NCBI GenBank assembly: GCA_017527675.1
Contig: JAFXPU010000001.1
Coordinates: forward strand, 40,033-104,032
Direction of reading: 5' to 3'
Length of the DNA stretch: 64,000 nucleotides
From: Bacilli bacterium
GTDB lineage: Bacteria; Bacillota_I; Bacilli_A; RF39; UBA660
This document shows, piece after piece, positions 7,875 through 18,200 of the stretch; within the stretch, counting starts at the first letter, position 1, and each line of letters begins with the position of its first letter. The notes beneath the pieces were generated by a model. It was not told where the DNA came from. It did not search any database and saw only the letters and a program-made list of their open reading frames with translations. The position numbers were made by a program, and so were the translations under genes.

Positions 7875-10800
7875 GCGTATAACACTTTTTCTGGTGGTTA
7901 TATATCAAAGTGTAGTGACCCATATGTTATAAGAATGAAACAAGACCTATCTTACCGTTACCAATTTATTAGTGAAGCCTATAATAAAATTAATACTTGG
8001 TGGACAAATTACAATAAAGATCTTGAATCATTAGAAAATGGACTTTGTAATAATCAACCAAATAGCAATGGAATAAGTGAAGCTGCTGTTATAACTTCTG
8101 TAACTTCCTTACCAACATTAAGTAACCTTAATATTAATTCATATATGTCATTTGAAGATAGAAAGAAAAAAGCTGAAGAGTACAAAAAACATTATAGTCA
8201 AAAGGCAGCACCTGTTACTCCAATTGAAATAAAAACACCTGGTAGATTTTCCGCTAATACAAAAAAAGATAATTCTATTAAAATGAATAAAGATTATGAA
8301 GCACCAGTTGTAAAAGAAGCTTGGTATAAAAAAGCTGGTAAAGGCGTAATGGATTTTGGTTCAGGAGCATGGGCAACTTTTGAAAGTGGAATTGACCTAT
8401 TATTTACTGGTGTTGGAGATGGCTTAACATATGTTAAAGCAGGTGCAACAGTTGTAATTGGATCTGTTGTTGAAACTGTTGCAATGCCATGGACTAAAAA
8501 GAGTTTTAAAGATGTTGGTTATGCAAATAAAGAAATATGGGCTGAAGCAAATGCTGAAGTAAAATTAAGAAATGAAAAACATGAGGCAAAGGCGGATGAA
8601 ATTTTAAATCATGCTATTTATAAACAAGAAAATTATTCACTAGATGATTATATGGCAACACTACCTGCTGATGTTGCTGATGTTGGCTATAATTTTGGAA
8701 AAGGTGTTGTCGGTGTAGGTGAAAAAGTACGTGATGCTGTGGAATCTACAGGTTCAATAATAATTCAGCCAATTTACTATGGTATAGGTAAGGCAAATGG
8801 TTTATCTAATGAAGAAATAAAAAGTAATATGACTGCTCAAAGGGAAGAAACAATGGCAGAAATAGCAGATGATGAGTGTCAAATATATATGTTTGATGAT
8901 ATTGAACAAAGTGAAGCTGGTCAGTGGGTTCAAGAACATTCAGATTTAACTGATGCTGAAAAAGGTTTGGCTCAGGGTGTTGGTGAATTAGCAGGTGAAC
9001 TTGCACTTTCGTATGCAATAGGTGGGGCAATAGCCTCACATGGAGTTTCTGGTGTTGCTTCATTTTCAACTGCTAGTAAAGCAGTTGTTGCTGGTGAGGC
9101 CATGACACCTGTGAGCATGGGAATAGCTGGTGCTGTAACTGGTTATGGATCTGGAATTCAAGAAGCCTATTCTGATGGTGCAGGTTATTGGGAAGGTATC
9201 GGGTATGCTTCTATAAATGCTGCTATCGAAGGTGGTTCTATGGCAGCAGGTGGTGCAACAAATATGTATGTATTTAGAGCAGAAAACATGGGCGCTAGTT
9301 ATATGTTAAAAGGATCATTAGCTCGTATAACAATTGATACAGGTTGTGGTGTTACAGAAGCCTATGCTCGTACACTTACACATGGAATTTATAAACGTAA
9401 AGAAGATGGAACATTATATTCTGTTGATGAATTATATGAAATGTATGGTGGAGATGAAGCAATTCAACAAAATGTCATAATGGCATTTGGTGGTTCAGTT
9501 TTAGGTGAAATGGGTGAAATGAGACAGGCATATAAATTATCTCAAATGGAAAATGCTATTGCTTCTGGTGATCCTGCTAAACTTGCCAAGAAAATGAATA
9601 ATATGAAGCCAAACGACTTTGCTGATTATATGAAATTTGCTAAAGAATCTGATATAGAAGTAATACTTTCTAATGTTAGTTCTAAGGATATCGTTGGTCT
9701 ATCTCAAATTGCAAATGCTTCCTCTTTAAAAAAGTTTTTGGAAATGGCTGATGAAAATCAAAAATCAATATTAAAATCATCCTTATCAGATGAAGCTACT
9801 AAGGTATTGATTAATGATATAACTGATGAGATGTTAGATGATTTATTAAAAGATGCTGATGATAAACTTATAACCAAGGTTATTAAGACTGCCGATTCAA
9901 AAGAAATTGTAGAAAAAGTAATTGATAAAACTGATAAAATTGCCTTTGCTCAAGCAATTGGAAATTTAGATGGACCAGCACTTAAAGAGTTTAATAAAAA
10001 ATATAATGATGTTATGGTTAAAGTATTTAATGAAAATAATGAAGCACTTGCCTTAACAGCTGGTGGTATATATGAAAAATTAGATTTTTTAAGAAGTAGG
10101 AATACAGATTATATTGCAGATAAGGTTGGTTTCAAGAAATTTGATAATATTGATCAAAAGAAGATTGTTAATAAAATTAATAAGCAATTAAGAAAGGGTC
10201 AGCAAGTTAATATTGGATTTTCATCAACTAAAGAATTATCTTCAGAAATGTTAGAACAAATTGATGATTTATCTAATGTTAAAATTACGATTTATGGTGG
10301 ATTTGCTGATTTAAACGGAAATTTTAAAACTAAATATGATACTTCCGGATACTTAGATAGAATTACATATTCAGGAACTGAGACACTAGATATTGTTAGA
10401 AAATTGGAATATTTAGAATCAAAGGTTGATATGAATTTACCAACAGTTTCTCGTGCTCGTCAAATATACGAAATATTATCAGATGAAATACCTGTTAATA
10501 GAATTGAAACTGACAGTCATACTGTTAAGGCTAGTTTGCGTGGTTTAACTGCTAATAATGTTAATGGTAAAGCTGGATTGGTTTGTGCAGGCTATGCTCA
10601 AACATATAAAGAATTATGTGAAAGATGTAATATAAAATGTGAATATATAAGAGGTTTAGGTGTGCTAGATAATACATCTGAAATGCATGCATGGAATATT
10701 GTATTTGGTGACAATGGTGAAATGATTCCAGTTGATGTTACGTGGAGAGCTAGTGGAGCTGGAATATATTTTGGTGCAAGTGAAAAATTTGCTGCTTCAC

Positions 10801-13322
10801 ATATAGCTGATAGTAATGAAACATTAAATTATTTTGGTTCTTATTTAAATAATGCTAATGTGGTTGATAATATTATTGGCGTTATGGATGCAAAATATGG
10901 GTCTGGAGCTGGTTTGAAATCACTTATTTTATACGATGCAACTGGTGATAGTAAATATATCACAAGAACTGTTAGAGATTCTTTGGAGAATATATCACCA
11001 AATCAAATAAAAATATATCTTGAATCAATGGATAGGGAAACTAGAATTAAAGCATCAATTGATGCAATTAAGGGAGTATTAGATAATAAATATCCCGATA
11101 AATCAATAGCTACAAATCAATTAAATAAATTTCTTGATAGTGGAAATGCTGATTTTATTACAAGAGATAATGGAGCACGTATAATTGCAAGTCAATTAAC
11201 TGCTGCAGATATTTCTTATTATAAGAAATTAATAAACTCTGGTGATATTGATATTAAACCAATCTCCCAAAAAGAGATGTTTACTCAGCAATTAGGAAAT
11301 AATCTTGATTCTAAGAAGGTAGTGGAAACAATTGAACCAAAGAAAATAAGAGATATTAGTGAATTTCATGATTACTCTAATGAAACTGGAAAACCTCAAA
11401 TAGCTGAATTCTTTGGTACACTAACAGCTGGTGGTGGTGGAAGTGGAATTGGTGAATACAATTATAATAAGTTAATAAGTGCTTTAGATATTTTTACGAA
11501 TGAGCCTAAAACAATAAAGCAATTGCTTGCTGACCAAAATCTTGATCCAATAATTAAAGAACAAATTGAAAAAATCTCTCAAACAAAATATGGAAAACAG
11601 CTACTTGAAATGGATTCAGAAATGATTAGATCATTAAGTTTGTACATAGGCGATGGATATAAGGGTATTAATAGACAATTATCAACGGGAATAAAAACAA
11701 CTAATTTTGATGCGGATCGAATAATAAATGGAATGGATTCTATTTATAAAAAATCAGGTTTAGTTCTTGATGAAGATGTATTGTTACATAGGAGTACTAA
11801 TGTTGAAAATTTACTTGGTATGTTTGATGATGATATTACTGATATTCATAGTATTGTTGGTAAAGAAATTAATAGCAAGACATATTTATCAACAGGCTTA
11901 TTAGGTGCAAAGAATGTATCAATTCATTCTAATGCGTTAAGTGTAAATGGCAATGTTGATTGTATATTGGACATCAAAACACCAAAAGGTACTATTGTTG
12001 CTGTTCCAGGAATAATTGGCGTTCCAGGGGAGTCTGAATTTATTTTAAACCGAAATACAAAATTGCTTTTTGAAAATGTTGAAGAAGTATTAGATGATAG
12101 TGGAAAAAACTGCTATCGTATAATTGCATCAGTAGTTGATAATGGGTCAAATGCTTCTATTAGAAATCCTATTGATTTATTCTCTTTAAACGAATTACCT
12201 ATATATAATAAGATTGTTAGAAAATCTGAATTAGCAAACATAAAGAAGAAAATTAGTCTTGGTGAAACTATAACACCAAATGAAAAAATGCTACTATCAA
12301 AATTAGATACTGAATTTAAGATTGATAAATTAGATTTAAATGGTCAAATATCAGATTTAGAGAAAAAAATTAATGAAATACATAAATCAATATTAAATGT
12401 TGGTTCAAATGAAGAATTAGTAAAGGAACTACATCAGGCAGAAAATAAACTTACTAATCTTAAAAGTATAAAGTGGGAAATTGAAGATTTGATTGATGAA
12501 GTTCAAACAAAATATGGATATAAGGATTTAGGTAAATTAGGTGAAATTAAATTTGATGAGGCTGTTAATTGTAAAATGCTATCGCCAGATTCTCCATTAT
12601 CTCCTCCGCATGTTCCTGAAGAAGTTCAAAAATATTCTGATACTCTTGCTGAAAAGATAAAAGAATATGCTAAAGAGTTTGAACCTACTGTTTCCGCTGA
12701 ATTAAATGGTTTAGAAAAAGATAATTTATTCTTAATTGGAGAAGATTATAGGTTAAAGGGTAAAGGAAGTTTGTCAAGAAAGTTAATTGATGAGGCAATG
12801 GAAACAGATAATTCTAAGATAAGTAAAGTAGTATCTATTGAAGATGTCGAAATAGCTAGTAAAGATATTAAGGATAGCTTAAGATATACTTTTATTTCAG
12901 ATATTGATGGTTATTCCGAAAATGTTAAAAAGACATTAAGTGAATTAGAAAAAATGGATTATAGAATTGTTAAATTTGGTAATTCATGGGGGCCTGATAG
13001 ATTTCAACAAGAAATAAATAAAATAAATAATATAGAAGATAATGGTAGAGTATATCAAGGAATAAATGTTGGTTTGGAAAAAATAATAGATGGAAGAAAA
13101 ATTATTACAGAAGTTCAATTCCACACTATCGATTCTTTTGCAACCAAAGAAAAATTGACTCATAGTTTATATGAAGTTTCAAGAAATAGATTTGTTCCAG
13201 ATGATATAGTTGACAAGGCAAATTCAATCCAAAAAACTTATCAAAAATTTGTTCCTGTACCTGATGGTGTTTCAAGTTTTCCAAAAGAACTTACTGAATT
13301 GATAGAATATATTAGAAATTAG
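7788..13322 (+). CDS. Giant T7SS polymorphic toxin: transglutaminase-like + ADP-ribosyltransferase + RelA/SpoT domains
   Basis: 1844 residues from ATG 7788, chosen because a GGCGGG site precedes it and it aligns with the paralogue at 4043. Residues 1-95 are the shared N-terminal domain. Residues ~170-600 are Gly/Ala-rich with hydrophobic segments. Residues ~600-860 are helical. A transglutaminase-like domain follows: Cys933 (LVCAGYAQ), His967 (MHAWN), Asp983 (PVDVTW). Next comes an ADP-ribosyltransferase of the R-S-E class: Arg1335 (LLHRSTN), Ser1368-Thr-Gly (YLSTGL), Glu1415-x-Glu1417 (PGESEF). The C-terminus resembles RelA/SpoT synthetase: R1655xK (YRLKGKGSLSRK), D1696-S-L-R1699 (DSLRYTF), YQGINVGLE, and Glu1775 in EVQFHT. 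No signal peptide. The genes behind it include an alarmone-hydrolase-like protein. Confidence 0.78.
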   Translation: MSSNTRVDLNLLKSYKTSFDNEKQGYMYNAYNTFSGGYISKCSDPYVIRMKQDLSYRYQFISEAYNKINTWWTNYNKDLESLENGLCNNQPNSNGISEAAVITSVTSLPTLSNLNINSYMSFEDRKKKAEEYKKHYSQKAAPVTPIEIKTPGRFSANTKKDNSIKMNKDYEAPVVKEAWYKKAGKGVMDFGSGAWATFESGIDLLFTGVGDGLTYVKAGATVVIGSVVETVAMPWTKKSFKDVGYANKEIWAEANAEVKLRNEKHEAKADEILNHAIYKQENYSLDDYMATLPADVADVGYNFGKGVVGVGEKVRDAVESTGSIIIQPIYYGIGKANGLSNEEIKSNMTAQREETMAEIADDECQIYMFDDIEQSEAGQWVQEHSDLTDAEKGLAQGVGELAGELALSYAIGGAIASHGVSGVASFSTASKAVVAGEAMTPVSMGIAGAVTGYGSGIQEAYSDGAGYWEGIGYASINAAIEGGSMAAGGATNMYVFRAENMGASYMLKGSLARITIDTGCGVTEAYARTLTHGIYKRKEDGTLYSVDELYEMYGGDEAIQQNVIMAFGGSVLGEMGEMRQAYKLSQMENAIASGDPAKLAKKMNNMKPNDFADYMKFAKESDIEVILSNVSSKDIVGLSQIANASSLKKFLEMADENQKSILKSSLSDEATKVLINDITDEMLDDLLKDADDKLITKVIKTADSKEIVEKVIDKTDKIAFAQAIGNLDGPALKEFNKKYNDVMVKVFNENNEALALTAGGIYEKLDFLRSRNTDYIADKVGFKKFDNIDQKKIVNKINKQLRKGQQVNIGFSSTKELSSEMLEQIDDLSNVKITIYGGFADLNGNFKTKYDTSGYLDRITYSGTETLDIVRKLEYLESKVDMNLPTVSRARQIYEILSDEIPVNRIETDSHTVKASLRGLTANNVNGKAGLVCAGYAQTYKELCERCNIKCEYIRGLGVLDNTSEMHAWNIVFGDNGEMIPVDVTWRASGAGIYFGASEKFAASHIADSNETLNYFGSYLNNANVVDNIIGVMDAKYGSGAGLKSLILYDATGDSKYITRTVRDSLENISPNQIKIYLESMDRETRIKASIDAIKGVLDNKYPDKSIATNQLNKFLDSGNADFITRDNGARIIASQLTAADISYYKKLINSGDIDIKPISQKEMFTQQLGNNLDSKKVVETIEPKKIRDISEFHDYSNETGKPQIAEFFGTLTAGGGGSGIGEYNYNKLISALDIFTNEPKTIKQLLADQNLDPIIKEQIEKISQTKYGKQLLEMDSEMIRSLSLYIGDGYKGINRQLSTGIKTTNFDADRIINGMDSIYKKSGLVLDEDVLLHRSTNVENLLGMFDDDITDIHSIVGKEINSKTYLSTGLLGAKNVSIHSNALSVNGNVDCILDIKTPKGTIVAVPGIIGVPGESEFILNRNTKLLFENVEEVLDDSGKNCYRIIASVVDNGSNASIRNPIDLFSLNELPIYNKIVRKSELANIKKKISLGETITPNEKMLLSKLDTEFKIDKLDLNGQISDLEKKINEIHKSILNVGSNEELVKELHQAENKLTNLKSIKWEIEDLIDEVQTKYGYKDLGKLGEIKFDEAVNCKMLSPDSPLSPPHVPEEVQKYSDTLAEKIKEYAKEFEPTVSAELNGLEKDNLFLIGEDYRLKGKGSLSRKLIDEAMETDNSKISKVVSIEDVEIASKDIKDSLRYTFISDIDGYSENVKKTLSELEKMDYRIVKFGNSWGPDRFQQEINKINNIEDNGRVYQGINVGLEKIIDGRKIITEVQFHTIDSFATKEKLTHSLYEVSRNRFVPDDIVDKANSIQKTYQKFVPVPDGVSSFPKELTELIEYIRN

Positions 13323-13342
13323 ATTATTGAGGAGTGATTTTT

Positions 13343-13867
13343 ATGTACATTGAAAAAAAGAATAGTAATAATAATAATAATAATATTGATATTTTTAATT
13401 TTACTAATGTAAACGATTATATGGAAATAATATCATATTATTCATCTATGTATAATGGTTTATGTAATATTAATATAACAGAGTATAAAGATGATACTAT
13501 TTGTTCAAAAAATCATTTTAATCATTTAGACGAATTAATCAATACAGTTAAAACAATTCCATTAGATTTTTTTGGAATAATAACTTTTGAAGATATAGAT
13601 AGGAGAAATTACTATATGATAAATAGTGCAAATAATACTATAACAAAATTAAAAGAAGAAAATAATGAGATAGTTAATAATAATGATTCTGTAGAATACT
13701 ACAAGGATGGCCATGATAATATTATTAAATATGATAGTGCAAAAGAAATATTCTATTTGCTTGATTTAGATGGAAAAACTTGGATTAGAAGAAATGATTA
13801 CATGGATAAGTATTATAATGGAGATCTGATTAAAACAGAATATGAAGAAGGTGAAAAAAGATTATGA
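13343..13867 (+). CDS. Hypothetical protein, candidate immunity protein
   Basis: 174 residues from ATG 13343, preceded by GAGGAG at the right distance; a GTG nine bases upstream is less likely because it overlaps that site. Acidic, Asn-rich N-terminus, soluble, no recognised family. It lies about 20 bases behind the three-domain toxin, and its stop overlaps the start of the HD gene by 4 bases (ATGA). The coupling suggests it belongs to the toxin-protection set, perhaps against the ADP-ribosyltransferase or transglutaminase domain. That is inference from position. Confidence 0.55.
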   Translation: MYIEKKNSNNNNNNIDIFNFTNVNDYMEIISYYSSMYNGLCNINITEYKDDTICSKNHFNHLDELINTVKTIPLDFFGIITFEDIDRRNYYMINSANNTITKLKEENNEIVNNNDSVEYYKDGHDNIIKYDSAKEIFYLLDLDGKTWIRRNDYMDKYYNGDLIKTEYEEGEKRL

Positions 13868-14388
13868 TTTATAGTCCAACAACAAAAAAGGCAATGGCAA
13901 TAATGTTTGAATGCCATAAAAATCAAGTCGATAAAGCAGATATGCCATACCCATTTCATCCATTTCATGTTGCAGAATCAATGCCAGATGAAAAGTCTAC
14001 ATGTGTTGCATTATTACATGATGTTGTAGAAGATACTCCTATGACATTAGAAGATTTAAGAAATGCTGGATTTGCTGATGATATTTTGTTTTCGTTAAGT
14101 AATCTTACTCATTTAGATGGACAGGATTATTATGAATATGTTGCAAATCTTTCTTTAGATCCAACTGCAATTCTTGTTAAACTTTCAGACTTAAAACATA
14201 ATTCAGATTTATCTAGATTAGATGTTATAGACGAAAAAGTAGTAAAACGTATTAAAAAATATGACGTTTGTATTAGATTTTTAGAAAGTCAATTACAATT
14301 AATTCAATATGGAAAATATGATTTAGCCAAAAATAATGCAGAAAAATTTATAATTGAAAATCAAGAAGAAAAATATAAAAAAATATAA
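13864..14388 (+). CDS. Small alarmone hydrolase-like HD protein (putative immunity)
   Basis: 174 residues of an HD-superfamily phosphohydrolase with the motif order of the SpoT/Mesh1 hydrolase domain: His32-Pro-Phe-His35-Val-Ala (HPFHVAE), ALLHDVVEDT (His52-Asp53, Glu56-Asp57), and VKLSDLKHN (Asp109, Asn113). The family binds a metal and removes the 3' pyrophosphate from (p)ppGpp-type nucleotides. It has no synthetase half. It overlaps the gene before it by 4 bases, in the operon of a toxin ending in a RelA/SpoT-like synthetase domain. Small alarmone hydrolases are known antitoxins of toxic small alarmone synthetases, so an immunity role is strongly suggested. A housekeeping hydrolase is the alternative. 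Confidence 0.75.
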   Translation: MIYSPTTKKAMAIMFECHKNQVDKADMPYPFHPFHVAESMPDEKSTCVALLHDVVEDTPMTLEDLRNAGFADDILFSLSNLTHLDGQDYYEYVANLSLDPTAILVKLSDLKHNSDLSRLDVIDEKVVKRIKKYDVCIRFLESQLQLIQYGKYDLAKNNAEKFIIENQEEKYKKI

Positions 14389-14403
14389 AAAAATGGAGGA
14401 TTT

Positions 14404-15114
14404 ATGGTTGATATAAAAAACAAAAGATTAGTTAATTATCTACAAGTAATTTTAAATAAAAATATTGAAAGTATCTCTTTAACTGATTTAGAAAAAGTTA
14501 AAGTAGTTTCATTTATTGGCGATGCTAATGAAGATAATTATTATAAAATTGATATTAGTGATATAAATATGTTTAAAAATATAGAGGAGGTAACAATATC
14601 TGATTCTTTAGTATCTTTAGAAAATATAAAAACAATTTTTGAAAATAATATAAAAAAATTGACATTATATAGTTGTGCTATTGATGATGATAATAGTTTA
14701 TCACTTTTAACTAATATTAAATATTTAAATTTATCTAACTCATTTATAGAAAAATATGATTTTTTAAATAAAATGAATGATTTAGAATCACTTACTATTA
14801 TAAATCCTCAAGCATCAAATAAAATTGATATTTCGTTGTTAAAAAATATGAAAAACTTGTCAAAATTAATTTTAGAAAAATGTGATATTACTAATTTTGA
14901 TGAGTTAGCTAATTTAAATAAGGTTGAATATCTTGATTTAATTTTATCAGTTATATCGTGCGATGTTGTTCCTATTTTTAATGATATGAAATCATTATCT
15001 GATTTGTTTATTACTGATATTCATAATTTAGATGGATTAAAAAAGAATATTAATGTTAGAAATAGTTTGATAGAATATGCATTTGATAAAGAAGAAAGTA
15101 AACTAATTATTTAA
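14404..15114 (+). CDS. Leucine-rich repeat protein of the effector operon
   Basis: 236 residues with a GGAGGA site directly before the ATG. Residues ~60-200 form about six irregular leucine-rich repeats of 22-25 residues (e.g. NIKYLNLSNSFIE, NKVEYLDLILSVI), like internalin-type repeats. No signal peptide, LPXTG motif or membrane segment, so it should be cytoplasmic. It is the final gene of the unit beginning at 7788. Such a binding scaffold could neutralise a toxin domain; other LRR roles cannot be excluded. Confidence 0.6.
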   Translation: MVDIKNKRLVNYLQVILNKNIESISLTDLEKVKVVSFIGDANEDNYYKIDISDINMFKNIEEVTISDSLVSLENIKTIFENNIKKLTLYSCAIDDDNSLSLLTNIKYLNLSNSFIEKYDFLNKMNDLESLTIINPQASNKIDISLLKNMKNLSKLILEKCDITNFDELANLNKVEYLDLILSVISCDVVPIFNDMKSLSDLFITDIHNLDGLKKNINVRNSLIEYAFDKEESKLII

Positions 15115-15130
15115 TTTTCTTTACAAAAAT

Positions 15131-15166
15131 AAGCATATAACTTAAAAAGTTATATGCTTTTTTTTT
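15131..15166 (+). terminator. Strong terminator before essC
   Basis: Perfect 13-bp stem (AAGCATATAACTT with AAGTTATATGCTT), three-base loop, then nine T. Near copy of the hairpin at 7696. Confidence 0.85.
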
Positions 15167-15173
15167 AGTTTGG

Positions 15174-15181
15174 TGTATAAT
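15174..15181 (+). promoter_or_regulatory. Promoter of essC
   Basis: TGTATAAT followed by TA, ten bases after the terminator T-tract; third copy of the island's TGTATAATTA block. Confidence 0.5.
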
Positions 15182-15210
15182 TATGTTAATAAGATAAAGT
15201 GGGTGTTAGT

Positions 15211-18200
15211 GTGAGAGTTTCTGTTATTAAGAATAATAAAATTGAAAACATTATTCTACCAGAAAATATAGAAGGTAGTTATTGGATTACGGATACTGAT
15301 TCTAATGATATTAAAACTAATTTAATATGTATTGAAGCGGATAATGGAAAGTGGAAATTAGTATCTAATCGTGATGTATTTGTTTATGCAAATAATATGA
15401 ATCAACCATACGCGTATTTAACTGTAGGGTCTTTTTGTTATGTTAAAAATAGTATTAATCAAACTACCATTTTAGTCTACTGCTCACCACTTATTAATAA
15501 CTATAGTCATTATGATGTAACAGATAAAATTGATAATGGTTTATCTATTGGATCAACAGAAGATAATTATATAACTTATCAAGCTTTAGCTGAAAAGCAA
15601 GCTGTGATTAAACGAGAAAATGATAGATTTTATATTACATGTGGTGATTCCAAACATGGTGTTTATGTAAATAATATTCGTGTACGTGCCAAAAGTGAAA
15701 TTAAAAATGGTGATACAATCTTTATCCTTGGTTTAAAAATGGTATTACTTGTTGTTAAAGGTGAATATAAAAATGTAATATATCTATTTGTTAATAATGC
15801 TGGTACGAGTATTAAAGTACATGGTATAGCTGTTGGTATTAATTTAACCGGTGATAAGAGTTTTAAAGAGGAAGAGGAAGAAACTGAATATCCATTATAT
15901 CAAGAAAAAGATTATTTTCATAAATCATTAAGATTCTTTTCTAATATTAAAAAATTAGAATTACAAGTTGATGCACCACCAGCTAAACAAGAAGATCAAG
16001 ATCAATCAATGCTTATGACTATTGGACCAATGCTTACGATGTCAATGACATCTATGGTAACAGGTTATACAGCCGTATCTAGTGTTTTAAATGGACAATC
16101 ATCATGGGCTAAAGCTGCACCATCTTTAGTTATATGTGGAGCAATGTTTGCAACAATGTTTTTATGGCCTTTATTTAATAAACGTTATCAAAAGAGATTA
16201 AAAAAGAAAAAAGAAAAAGAAAGACAAGAAAAATATAGTAAGTATATTGAATCTAAAAGGCAAAGAATTATTGAAACTAAAAAGGAACAAGCTGCAATCT
16301 TAACTAATAATAATCCGCCATTAAAAGAGTGTGTAGAGATTATTTTACAAAGATATGCAACATTATGGCAAAGAAGACTTGAGGATGAGGATTATTTATC
16401 TATTAGTTTAGGTAATGGTAATATCCCAATGAAAATTGATATTAAGTATCCTGAAGATCATTTTTCAATGACTGAAGATAATTTGAAAGATATGGTATCT
16501 GCTTTAGGAAATGAACCTAAAAATTTAGAAAATGTTCCAATTCCATTTTCATTTATTGAAAATTATATATCTGGTTTAATTGGTGACGAATCACTTGTTG
16601 CTGATTATATGAAGACTTTGTTAGTTCAAATACTAGCTTTTCATGCTTATGATAATCTTAAAATAGTTGTTTTAACTGATGAAGAAAAAGAATATAAATG
16701 GGAATTTTTAAAAAGTATTCCTCATTGTTTTATGGATGATAAGCAACTTAGATTTTTTGCAACTAATAATGATGAATATAAAGAGGTATGCTACTTTCTA
16801 GATAAAGTATTTCAAGCAAGAAAAGAAGCATCCGGTAATAGTGAAATTAAAATAGAGGATTTAGATAAATATTATTTAATTATTACGGATAGTTTAAAAC
16901 ATGTAAAGAATTTTGATATTATTAATAATATTTTGAATGCTAAAAAGAATTTAGGGTTTAGTTTATTTATTTTAGATGATAGATTAACTAAATTACCAGA
17001 TCAATTGAATTCATTTATTCAATTATCACCAAATAAAGGTGAATTATATGATAAGTTGGATATTAATAATAAAATAACTTTTACATATGATAAAGAACTT
17101 GCTATTGATTATGAATTAATTGCTAAAAAACTTGCTAATATTCCAATTGAATTTAAAAATAATGAAGAAGGTCAACTTCCAAATAAATTAGGATTCTTGG
17201 AAATGTATGATGTTGGTAAGATTGAACAATTAAACTCTCCAGTACGTTGGAAAAATTCTAATCCAATGATGAATTTAGCTGTACCTGTTGGCTATGGTAA
17301 AAATGGTGAAAAAGTAAGTATTGACTTACATGAAAAATATCATGGACCGCATGGATTAGTAGCTGGTATGACAGGTTCTGGTAAATCAGAATTTATCATA
17401 ACTTATATTTTGTCAATGGCAATAAATTATCATCCTTATGAAGTTCAATTTATTTTAATTGATTATAAAGGTGGTGGACTTGCTGGTGCTTTTGAAAATA
17501 AAACAACCGGTTTAAAATTACCGCACTTAGTAGGTACAATTACTAACCTTGATGCTAACGAAATTAAAAGAAGTCTAGCATCAATTGAATCAGAATTAAA
17601 AAGAAGACAAGCTTTATTTAATAAGGCTCGTGAGGCATCTGGTGAATCAACAATTGATATTTATAAATATCAAAGATTATATCGTGATGGAGTTATTGAT
17701 ACTCCAGTATCACATTTATTTATTATTTCTGATGAGTTTGCTGAGTTAAAAAGTCAACAACCAGAATTTATGGCTCAATTAATTTCAACAGCACGTATTG
17801 GACGTTCACTTGGTGTGCACTTGATTTTAGCAACACAAAAACCTAGTGGAGTAGTTGATCCACAAATTTGGTCAAATACTCGTTTTAGGGTTTCACTTCG
17901 TGTACAAGATAAGTCAGATTCTAATGAAATTATTAAATGTCCAGATGCTGCTTTCTTAAAGCAAACAGGACGTTTCTATTTCCAAGTTGGTTATAATGAA
18001 GTATTCTTGCTTGGTCAAGCTGCGTGGGCAGGTGGCAAATATGTCCCAACAGAAAAAGTTAATAAAACAATTGATTCATCAATTAACTTTATAAATAATA
18101 TTGGTTATAACATTAAAACAGTAGATACTCATGAGAAAAAAGTTACTACAACTAAATCACAAGGTGAGGAATTATTAAATATTGTTAAGTATTTAGATGA

